From an uncultured Collinsella sp. (GTDB lineage: Bacteria > Actinomycetota > Coriobacteriia > Coriobacteriales > Coriobacteriaceae): a stretch of DNA of 7,102 bases. Of the stretch, positions 1 through 7,102 are shown piece after piece (positions within the stretch are counted from its first letter, which is position 1; the number at the start of each line of letters is the position of its first letter). The position numbers and the translations under genes are program-made. Under the pieces are notes generated by a model. The model did no database searches and was not told the DNA's origin. It was given only the letters and a program-made list of their open reading frames with translations. Location: assembly GCA_934655835.1 (NCBI GenBank), contig CAKUHM010000071.1:1-7102 (forward strand). The letters run 5' to 3'.

Positions 1-41
1 ACTCGGGGGTGTTGAATTTCCTGCCAGAGATGGGGACGCCC

Positions 42-1679
42 ATGCAACATATCGATCGGATTATCCGCTCCAAGAACGTCTTTACCGCACAAGATGGCAT
101 CGATACCGCCCGCGAGCTGGCGATTGCCATCGCGGACGACCGTATCGTCGCGGTCGGCAAGCCCGATGACGTGATCGCCGCCGCGCCGGCCGCCACGCCG
201 GTCATCGACTATGGCGAGCAGTTTGTCTGCCCTGGCTTTCACGATGCTCACCTGCACTTCTTCCATACCTCGGTCGGCTCCTCGCCGTATATGCTCATGG
301 ATATGGGCACGTCCGAGGCAGCATTGGTACAGCATGCGCTCGAGTTTTCCCAAGGCTTGCCCGATGACGCCTGGGTCGTGACCCAGGGCTGGCGCGATTA
401 CCGCTGGGACCCGCCCGAGCACCCCACTAAGGCGTCACTCGATGCAACCTTCCCCGATCGCCCCTGCGTTATGTATTCGGGCGACGGGCACACGCTGTGG
501 CTCAACAGCCGCGCACTCGAGGCCCTCGGCGTGACGCGCGACAGTGAACCGCCAGCGGGCGGCAGCTATGACAAGGATGCAAACGGTGAGCTCACGGGTA
601 TCGCGCACGAGGCGGCTGCCATGCAGCTGCTACCGCGCTGCCTTGAGTGGCTGGGCGAGGACCGCATCGCGAGCGCTTACGCAGACCAGATGAAGCGCAT
701 GGCCGAGCAGGGCATCACCTCAATCTGCGACATGTCGCTCATGCCTATGCCGGGCTGCGACTTTATCCGCGACGATGTCTACGACAAGCTGCAGGCCGCC
801 GGCAAGCTGGGCATCCGCGCCCATCTATTCCCCACGCTGCTGGATGACCAGTCGCGCTTGGAGGAGCTGCAAGCCCGCTACACGAACAATGCGCTGCTCT
901 CGGCGCCGGGCTTTAAACAGTTCTTTGATGGCGTGTCGAGCGAGCATACGGCGTATCTCACCGAGCCCTATACCAATCCGCGCTTCCCGGGCGACCAGGG
1001 TCGTCTGACGGTTCCTGCCGAGCGCATGCGCAAACTGGTCCTCGCGGCGGCAGAGCGTGGCCATACCGTGCGCATTCACGTCATCGGCGACGGCGCCATC
1101 CATGCCGCACTCGATATCTTTGAGGAGGCGGCAGAGCTCTATGGCCTGCCCCAGCACGGCCACAACACGCTCGAACATCTGGAGAACCTCCTGCCCCAGG
1201 ACATCGACCGCCTGCGCAAGCTCAACGTGATCGCCTCGAGCCAGCCCTGCCACATCACTTTGGACCCGGGCGGCCCGGAGCGCGACCTGGGTCTGGAGCG
1301 TAGCCGCATCATGTGGCCGTTTGCGACTTATAAGCAGCGCGGTATCCGCCAAGCCTTCGGTACCGACAGCCCCATCACGGCCGTTACCAGCATGAATGTG
1401 CTCTACACGGCCATTACGCGCCAAGACCCCCGCAGCCACTGGCCCGAGGGCGGCTGGCTCCCCAGCGAGCGCATCGACGCAGCAACGGCCCTGCGCAACT
1501 ACACCCTGGGCAGTGCCTACGCGGCAGGCGACGAGCAAAACCTCGGCAGCCTAGAACCCGGCAAATACGCCGACCTGGTAGTTCTGGACCAAAACCCGCT
1601 CACCATCGACCCCCAAGAGCTCCAGACCACCAAAGTCCAAGCCACCTACCTATCCGGCAACCTCATCTTCGAGCGCTAA
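42..1679 (+). CDS. YtcJ-like amidohydrolase (amidohydrolase family 3), metal-dependent
   Basis: Cytoplasmic metal-dependent hydrolase of the amidohydrolase superfamily; family members cleave amide or formamide bonds, and the substrate here is unknown. Counting residues from a possible GTG at base 9 (556 aa), I see the beta-strand-1 metal motif HLH at 81-83 within GFHDAHLHF, a candidate carboxylated Lys in GFKQFFDG (K303), metal His in RIHVIGD (H357) and TLEH (H390), and the catalytic Asp in GTDSP (D453). The C-terminal GSLEPGKYADLVVLD closes the small beta-sandwich, as is usual in the family. I prefer the ATG at 42 (545 aa) because family proteins normally begin only a few residues before the DxIIxNxxxxT strand, here IDRIIRSKNVFT. 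GTG at 9 and ATG at 30 are in frame, no candidate has a strong ribosome binding site, and the frame is open to the window edge. It stands alone, with a terminator directly downstream. Confidence 0.9.
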   Translation: MQHIDRIIRSKNVFTAQDGIDTARELAIAIADDRIVAVGKPDDVIAAAPAATPVIDYGEQFVCPGFHDAHLHFFHTSVGSSPYMLMDMGTSEAALVQHALEFSQGLPDDAWVVTQGWRDYRWDPPEHPTKASLDATFPDRPCVMYSGDGHTLWLNSRALEALGVTRDSEPPAGGSYDKDANGELTGIAHEAAAMQLLPRCLEWLGEDRIASAYADQMKRMAEQGITSICDMSLMPMPGCDFIRDDVYDKLQAAGKLGIRAHLFPTLLDDQSRLEELQARYTNNALLSAPGFKQFFDGVSSEHTAYLTEPYTNPRFPGDQGRLTVPAERMRKLVLAAAERGHTVRIHVIGDGAIHAALDIFEEAAELYGLPQHGHNTLEHLENLLPQDIDRLRKLNVIASSQPCHITLDPGGPERDLGLERSRIMWPFATYKQRGIRQAFGTDSPITAVTSMNVLYTAITRQDPRSHWPEGGWLPSERIDAATALRNYTLGSAYAAGDEQNLGSLEPGKYADLVVLDQNPLTIDPQELQTTKVQATYLSGNLIFER

Positions 1680-1697
1680 CCCCATACCCCATCCATC

Positions 1698-1764
1698 AGT
1701 TGCGGTGAAATACGGACTAAATAACGCCTCAACAGCCAAAAACAGTCCATATTCCACCGCAACT
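1698..1764. repeat. 21-bp imperfect inverted repeat in the 3' untranslated region
   Basis: The left arm (1698-1718, AGTTGCGGTGAAATACGGAC plus T) and right arm (1744-1764) are reverse complements at 19 of 21 positions, separated by a 25-nt A/C-rich spacer. It begins 18 bp after the amidohydrolase stop codon and ends 2 bp before the terminator stem. Two mismatches inside an otherwise perfect 21-bp arm suggest a maintained structure. It may be a dispersed extragenic palindrome that folds at the 3' end of the mRNA, or a wide dyad binding site. I infer a repeat family but cannot test copy number here. Confidence 0.7.
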
Positions 1765-1766
1765 TA

Positions 1767-1802
1767 AAAGGGGCACGTTCCAGCAACGTGCCCCTTTCTT
1801 GT
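1767..1802 (+). terminator. Intrinsic terminator of the amidohydrolase gene
   Basis: A perfect 13-bp stem (AAAGGGGCACGTT at 1767-1779 pairing with 1785-1797) is closed by the 5-nt loop CCAGC and followed by a U-rich tail, with CTTTCTT running through the end of the stem. The stem starts with AAA and ends in TTT, so it could also stop transcription from the opposite strand. Confidence 0.92.
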
Positions 1803-1821
1803 ACATCCCATCCGCATCGCC

Positions 1822-2066
1822 ATTTTGCTGCACTGACTTTTCTGAATGCCGGACCCGAATAAGTTACCCAGCTCCCGTGTGGCTCCGGAGGGGCGGGGCA
1901 TAAGGTTTATCGCGAGTTCCGCACGAGCCGAAGGCCACTTAATGTGGCCTTCGTGCGAGCAGGACTGCCCGAGCAGGAAACCTTATGCCCCGCCCCTCCG
2001 GAGCCACACGGGAGCCGCGCACAAGTTATCCCCCGGCATTCAGAAAATCTAAGTGCCAAAAAATAA
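1822..2066. repeat. Long nested palindromic element (about 245 bp), possibly MITE-like or a structured RNA
   Basis: This is one extended inverted repeat. The outer ends pair as GCACT (1830-1834) with AGTGC (2052-2056), then TTTTCTGAATGCCGG (1838-1852) pairs perfectly with 2033-2047. An unpaired segment of 17-18 nt follows on each side (1853-1870 and 2016-2032). Next comes a perfect 38-bp arm (1871-1908 with 1978-2015), and then a central hairpin around 1921-1955 with loop TTAAT. Weaker pairing of A/T-rich sequence extends to about 1822 and 2066. The two unpaired segments both carry AAGTTA(T)CCC in the same orientation. An 8-bp direct repeat CGAGCAGG lies at 1956-1963 and 1970-1977. There is no credible ORF inside and no obvious target-site duplication. 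It fills most of the gap between the upstream terminator and the groES promoter region. Confidence 0.75.
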
Positions 2067-2184
2067 GATTTTTTGACTCCGTGTTGTATAACCCGCCATT
2101 CGTGGGTACCATTCAACGCGTACGCAAACAAAGTAGGGAAACCCGCACGGCCCAACCGCGCGGCCCAAAAAGGAGGAAACAAGC
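2064..2184 (+). promoter_or_regulatory. groES promoter/leader region, candidate elements only
   Basis: An A/T-rich patch (2058-2075) is followed by TTGACT (2073-2078) and TATAAC (2087-2092). These resemble a -35 and a -10 box but are only 8 bp apart, so they cannot belong to one promoter; TATAAC is the likelier -10. The leader then runs to a strong AGGAGG ribosome binding site (2171-2176) 8 bp before the groES ATG. I looked for the CIRCE operator (TTAGCACTC-N9-GAGTGCTAA) and an HspR-type HAIR repeat and saw neither, so how heat-shock control works is not visible. Confidence 0.3.
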
Positions 2185-2478
2185 ATGTCGTCTTTGAAGC
2201 CGCTTGCAGATCGCGTCCTGGTCAAGCCCGACGAGGCCGAGCAGAAGACCGCTTCTGGTCTGTACATCGCCAGCAATGCCCAGGAGAAGCCGCAGCGCGG
2301 CACCATCGTTGCCGTTGGCGCTGGCAAGGTCAACGACAAGGGTGAGCGCATCCCCATGGACGTTCAGGTCGGCGACGTTGTCATCTACGGTAAGTTCGGT
2401 GGCAACGAGGTCAAGGTCGACGGCGAGAAGTATCTGCTGATGCGCGCCGACGACATCTACGCTGTCGTCGAGGCCTAG
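2185..2478 (+). CDS. groES: Co-chaperonin GroES (Hsp10)
   Basis: This is the 10-kDa lid of the GroEL folding chamber in the cytoplasm. It forms a heptamer that caps the ring and drives substrate release during the ATP cycle. At 97 aa it has the normal length. The N-terminus LKPLADRVLVKPDEAE is the family's LxPLxDRVxV strand, EKPQRGTIVAVGAGK (34-48) follows the mobile loop, and GDVVIYGKFGGNEVKVDGEKYLLMRADDIYAV (63-94) is the classic C-terminal half. The mobile loop (about 17-35) is unusual: its hydrophobic tripeptide, usually IVL or LVI, reads LYI (26-28), and the usual PDTA that follows is replaced by ASNA. The start is fixed by AGGAGG at 2171-2176. groL lies 96 bp downstream in the same direction with no terminator between, so the two are co-transcribed. 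Confidence 0.98.
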   Translation: MSSLKPLADRVLVKPDEAEQKTASGLYIASNAQEKPQRGTIVAVGAGKVNDKGERIPMDVQVGDVVIYGKFGGNEVKVDGEKYLLMRADDIYAVVEA

Positions 2479-2496
2479 TCTCGTCAGAATCTCTGA

Positions 2497-4212
<1,716 letters not shown>

Positions 4213-4292
4213 GGCCGACAAGGTCTAGAACTCCCACCGGGAATCCGGGGGCGTGACGGGGGCTTCTCTCCGGAACGTCCTCGGTTAGATTG

Positions 4293-4340
4293 GGACCCCT
4301 TGTCCCGCTCCTTTGGAGCCGCGGACAAGGGGTCCTTTTT
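4293..4340 (+). terminator. Intrinsic terminator of the groES-groL operon
   Basis: A perfect 13-bp stem (GGACCCCTTGTCC at 4293-4305 pairing with 4323-4335) encloses a second small hairpin (GCTCC-TTT-GGAGC, 4307-4319) and is followed by TTTTT (4336-4340). It lies 80 bp after the groL stop. On the - strand it lacks a U-tract, so it should not terminate the convergent gene. The 4213-4292 spacer holds nothing I recognise except two GGGGGC runs. Confidence 0.93.
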
Positions 4341-4415
4341 GTGTTGATGTCTTTATTTAATGAGGCGCTTTCCGCTTTGTTTGAATGGTGATGTAAGAGG
4401 AAGGGCGCCGAGGAA

Positions 4416-6353
4416 TCAGAGCAGCCCTCTTGCTCGCTCGTCGTAGATTTTATTGAGCTCCGATTGCACGTACTCTTCTTTGAGCTTGGCAATGAAACGC
4501 ACGTCCGAGAACAGCCGGTAGATGAGTATCGCTGCGCCTCCGAGGTCGAGGCACTCGGGATTCTCTTTGATTAACGCCCGTATGACGCTGCTTGAAGTTG
4601 CGATGGTATCGGACAGGAGGATGATTTTCTTGGTACGTGCTTGGTACATCTCGGTGCAGTAATCTGATCCGTCGTCCTTGAATATCAGCGTGCACCCGTG
4701 AAGTGCCGCTATCAACCAGTTGATAAGAGCGGCCATGCCTGCCTGCGCGCCGACCTTCAGCACATCGCCGGTGCTGACGTATTTGGTAAGCGCCTCGGTA
4801 TGTGTTTTGTCGAGGATGAGATTGGCGAATGGAATTTGTATCCCGCACGGCGTGTACAGGTCTGTGCCGATGTGGATCAGCTGCTTGATTAGAGCAGCCG
4901 CGGCGGCATCCGGCTCGCTCACGACGCGTCTTCCCGCCGCAACCAGCATCTCTACAGTCCCAGCGGGCGCCCCAATCTGCGGATTTTTCCCAAAGGCGCC
5001 ATAGGAGACCGAGTAGGTTGCGGGAATTCGTGCACCAATACCAAAAACATTGGTGTCTTTAACGCAGGTGATGCTGTTGGTCATGATGTTCGATGTTCCG
5101 AACACGAGACCGAGCACTGGGTCGTGGCCGAGGGTCGCGAACCGGTGATTTGCGCCCTTAAAGAGTCCGATGTTTTCTGCCTCGTAGCGTGTCGCGTCGT
5201 AGGGCACTCCACGTGAATTAAGAATATGATGTTTTGAGGCGAACAGATGGTTCGATTCCCGTGGCATCCTGTCATCGAAACCAGAGAAGACACGACCTTG
5301 GAAGTCGTGCAAAGCGTGTTCTTTTACGTTACCCGCTCCGGCACACTCGACCTCCGTCAGTGAGTTGATGATAAGAATGCGGGCGACTTGGAGCATGGTT
5401 GCAGCGACGACGAAGGCGACGTCAGCATCCTGCAGTCGCGTCCGCTCCCTGAACTCCCGGTCGATGTGCTGAAGGTTCTCGCCATACTCGCGGACGGACT
5501 TTTCGACTGCCTGCTCGGCCCGGCTCTCGTCAATGGCCACGCATGCCACCCTCGCCGCCATATAGTCGGCAAAGAGTCTGCAGGCATGCTCCTCTTCTTC
5601 TGTCACCTGACCGTCCGCCGCCGCGGCGACTTGCAACTGCTCGGCTATGGAGTCCAGCGACACGATGCTAACGTTGTCCAAACAGTCCTTGACTTGGTCG
5701 AAGGACAAACCCTCGTCATCCGCGATGACCTGCACCCTCGCCTTGACGTTATTTGGGAGGCCTCCGTCCAGCTTGAGGTAATCGAGACCCTCCTCGAGCC
5801 ACTTCTGCTCCTCTTGGGAGAAGTCACCGTCGCAGCGCATCAGGAAGCAGAGGGTTGCCACATATGCGTAGATGAAATTGTGTCGCTTCTCTCCCGCAAG
5901 GTAGGCGCCCTGCTTGATTCCGTCACGGAAACCCTTGATGCGCGCCCTGCGGAGTCGCGCGGAGAATGAGTTCTCCTTGATGGCATTGATCCCGCCCTCC
6001 ACGGTCGACGCCGCGTCGGACGCAAGGGACGATGCTCCTTGGGCCAGATTTACGGCGGCACCGATGGCAATTCCGCCTACCGTGTTCGCGGCCCCTGTAA
6101 TCGTTTTGCCTGCATCGGACGACGCAATTTGCTCGCCGGCACTCGACATACCTTCCGCAACCGAGCACATGGCGCTGCCGATGGCCTCGGATGCCGAGGT
6201 GGCCGTGTCGACGATAACGTTTCCCGCGCCTTCAGCTGCATTCGTGGCGCCTTTGGCGGCGGACTCGATGGCCGCGGATGTGTCTTTTGCTATCTCACCG
6301 GCGGCTTGGGCGGCTTGGGATAGAGCTTTCCCGAGATCAAGTTTTGCTGCCAA
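4416..6353 (-). CDS. Uncharacterised TerB-like multidomain protein
   Basis: The product is 645 aa and its function is unknown. Residues 1-126 are almost entirely Ala/Gly/Ser/Thr with regularly spaced charged residues, consistent with long amphipathic helices; 87-109 (ITGAANTVGGIAIGAAV then NLAQGA) has Gly/Ala spacing like a glycine zipper and could touch membranes. A basic patch follows (RLRRARIKGFR, 133-143). Residues about 153-270 resemble a TerB-type all-helical domain, with two acidic motifs in matching contexts: RCDGDFSQEEQKWLEE (173-188) and AAADGQVTEEEEHACRLF (244-261). The linker at 290-310 is highly charged. Residues about 365-645 form a separate domain whose most distinctive motif is GHDPVLGLVFGTSNIMTNS (409-427); it also has several hydrophobic helices, such as AALINWLIAALHG (541-553). 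Known TerB proteins occur in stress and phage-defence contexts, but nothing here proves that. GC looks lower by eye than in groL. It has no operon partner in the window. Confidence 0.85.
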   Translation of the reverse strand: MAAKLDLGKALSQAAQAAGEIAKDTSAAIESAAKGATNAAEGAGNVIVDTATSASEAIGSAMCSVAEGMSSAGEQIASSDAGKTITGAANTVGGIAIGAAVNLAQGASSLASDAASTVEGGINAIKENSFSARLRRARIKGFRDGIKQGAYLAGEKRHNFIYAYVATLCFLMRCDGDFSQEEQKWLEEGLDYLKLDGGLPNNVKARVQVIADDEGLSFDQVKDCLDNVSIVSLDSIAEQLQVAAAADGQVTEEEEHACRLFADYMAARVACVAIDESRAEQAVEKSVREYGENLQHIDREFRERTRLQDADVAFVVAATMLQVARILIINSLTEVECAGAGNVKEHALHDFQGRVFSGFDDRMPRESNHLFASKHHILNSRGVPYDATRYEAENIGLFKGANHRFATLGHDPVLGLVFGTSNIMTNSITCVKDTNVFGIGARIPATYSVSYGAFGKNPQIGAPAGTVEMLVAAGRRVVSEPDAAAAALIKQLIHIGTDLYTPCGIQIPFANLILDKTHTEALTKYVSTGDVLKVGAQAGMAALINWLIAALHGCTLIFKDDGSDYCTEMYQARTKKIILLSDTIATSSSVIRALIKENPECLDLGGAAILIYRLFSDVRFIAKLKEEYVQSELNKIYDERARGLL

Positions 6354-6364
6354 TTTGTTCTCCT
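6354..6364 (-). promoter_or_regulatory. Ribosome binding site that sets a TTG start for the TerB-like gene
   Basis: Read on the - strand, AGGAG (6364-6360) stands 6 nt before TTG (6353). An in-frame TAG lies about 45 nt upstream, with no ATG or GTG between it and the TTG, and the next in-frame ATG is codon 62. TTG is therefore the best-supported start. Confidence 0.8.
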
Positions 6365-6511
6365 GACATACGCGGGTTGCGCAGTGACCTCCTTCATACT
6401 ACTGCGCGGTGCGGAGCATTTGGTACGTCGGTGGATTGATGATTGCGGAAAATGGGATACTTCATCTTCATTCCGCTTCCGTTTCCACGCCACAAATTAC
6501 CCTTGGCATAC

Positions 6512-6545
6512 TTGCACGAATGCTCCCTCGTGCTACACTTGCAAT
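6512..6545 (+). promoter_or_regulatory. Promoter of the riboswitch-ribU transcript
   Basis: TTGCAC (6512-6517) and TACACT (6534-6539) are separated by 16 bp, with TG one base before the -10 box, an extended -10 feature. Transcription would start near 6546, just where the aptamer begins. An inverted repeat GCACGA (6514-6519) / TCGTGC (6528-6533) sits between and over the two boxes. The rest of the divergent spacer (6365-6511) holds no gene; I could not identify a convincing promoter for the - strand gene. Confidence 0.55.
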
Positions 6546-6734
6546 TGCTGTTTCAGGGCGGGGTGAAATTCCCCACTGGCGGTAAATCGGGCGGTGCCAC
6601 AGGGGTGCCGTGGCGCGGGCGAGGTGCCTGCGGCCGAGCCGATGAGTCCGCGACCCGTGTGTGCGTTGGTTCGCATGCCGGCTGAACTGGTGAGATTCCA
6701 GTACCAACGGTTAGAGTCCGGATGAAAGAGGCAG
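6546..6734 (+). ncRNA. FMN riboswitch (RFN element)
   Basis: This is a flavin mononucleotide-sensing aptamer in the ribU leader. Conserved blocks appear in the right order: GGGGTGAAATTCCCC (6560-6574), GGCGGTAAAT (6578-6587), AGTCCGCGA (6645-6653), the CTGG-TGAGATT-CCAG hairpin (6687-6701) and AGTCCGGATGA (6715-6725). The outer P1 helix pairs about 6546-6554 with 6724-6733, with some mismatch. The P3 arm is expanded: between GGCGGTAAAT and AGTCCGCGA lie 57 nt that can form two extra hairpins (GCCAC/GTGGC at 6596-6614; GCGGGC/GCCTGC at 6615-6631). No terminator hairpin or U-run lies between the aptamer and the start codon, so control is most likely at translation. High FMN should reduce riboflavin import. 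Confidence 0.95.
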
Positions 6735-6742
6735 GTGATCTT

Positions 6743-7102
6743 ATGTCTGAACAGTCGCAGCATATCCATTTTGAGAACACGAATAGGTGGAGCACCAAAC
6801 AGCTCGTTACCATGGCGTTGATGTGCGCCTTGGGCGCGCTCTTTATGTATGTGCAGCTGCCCATCCTTCCCTCGGCGCCGTTTTTGACGTATGACCCGTC
6901 GCTGGTGCCGGCGATGGTGTGTGGATTTGCGTATGGCCCTGGTGCTGGCACCGCTGTTGCCGCTATGGCGATCGTCATCCATGCGCTCACCACGGGCGAT
7001 TGGGTCGGTGCGCTTATGAACTTGGTTGCCACGCTGGGCTACATTCTGCCCGCGGCCATCGTCTACCAAAAGATGCATACCTATAAGGGTGCCGTGATTG
7101 GC
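6743..7102 (+). CDS. ribU: Riboflavin ECF transporter S component RibU (5' part, cut by window edge)
   Basis: This is the membrane-embedded substrate-binding subunit of an energy-coupling factor importer. It binds riboflavin outside the cell and works with a shared EcfT and the ATPases EcfA/EcfA', which are not in the window. The first 120 codons are present with no stop before the edge. After a polar N-terminus (1-19), helix 1 (about 20-40) has an AxxxA interface motif (A25-A29) known to dock S components onto EcfT. The segment FLTYDPSLVPAMVCGFAYGP (47-66) is the RibU signature region with conserved Tyr-Asp and Pro, and further helices lie at about 68-84 and 88-108. AGGTGA (6733-6738) precedes the ATG by 4 nt and abuts the riboswitch P1 helix, which supports both the start and flavin control. 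The full protein would be expected to be around 190-220 aa. Confidence 0.93.
   Translation, partial: MSEQSQHIHFENTNRWSTKQLVTMALMCALGALFMYVQLPILPSAPFLTYDPSLVPAMVCGFAYGPGAGTAVAAMAIVIHALTTGDWVGALMNLVATLGYILPAAIVYQKMHTYKGAVIG

Noticed and set aside
825..1538. 237-codon open frame on the - strand inside the amidohydrolase gene
   Set aside because: Shadow of the catalytic-domain coding sequence, with no start signals and no recognisable motifs.
1767..1797. Terminator stem considered as part of the upstream inverted repeat
   Set aside because: The two structures pair independently and do not overlap; the terminator has its own perfect stem and tail.
2073..2092. TTGACT and TATAAC as one sigma-70 promoter for groES
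   Set aside because: The spacing is 8 bp, about half of what is needed, so the two boxes cannot work together.
1846..2357. Several short frames in and around the palindrome before groES
   Set aside because: They exist because the GC-rich repeat lacks stops; they read through the inverted repeat or into groES out of frame and show no protein-like composition.
5388..5969. 193-codon + strand frame within the TerB-like gene
   Set aside because: It is opposite the charged and TerB parts of the real gene, low complexity, and without its own promoter or ribosome binding site.
6536..6737. CACTTGC (6536-6542) pairing with GCAGGTG (6731-6737) to hide the ribU ribosome binding site
   Set aside because: The left partner overlaps the -10 box and lies upstream of the expected transcription start, so it should not be in the RNA.

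Overview
The window looks like chromosome from a high-GC Gram-positive anaerobe. My best guess is a gut Coriobacteriia such as Collinsella. That guess rests on the roughly 60% GC coding sequence, the strong AGGAGG-type ribosome binding sites, an unusual single-operon groES-groEL pair with a Gly-Gly-Gly-Met-Tyr tail, and an FMN-riboswitch-controlled RibU importer. It is inference from style and gene content; no marker gene proves it.

Layout, left to right. (1) A complete YtcJ-type amidohydrolase on the + strand (about 42-1679), followed by a 21-bp imperfect inverted repeat and a textbook intrinsic terminator. (2) A gene-free stretch of about 500 bp (1680-2184), dominated by a roughly 245-bp nested palindrome (about 1822-2066) that ends just before the groES promoter region. 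(3) groES (2185-2478) and groL (2575-4212) as a bicistronic chaperonin operon with its own strong terminator (4293-4340). (4) A convergent 645-codon gene on the - strand (6353-4416) starting at TTG. Its product has an Ala/Gly/Ser-rich helical N-terminus, a double TerB-like acidic core and a large C-terminal domain I cannot name. (5) A divergent intergenic region with the promoter and FMN riboswitch (6546-6734) of ribU, which starts at 6743 and runs off the right edge.

The genes do not form one pathway. The chaperonin operon and ribU are housekeeping functions (protein folding; riboflavin uptake under flavin feedback), and the amidohydrolase is a stand-alone metabolic enzyme. The TerB-like gene is the accessory-looking item: it has lower GC by eye, a mosaic structure and no partner in the window. 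It and the long palindrome upstream of groES are the two things most worth following up.
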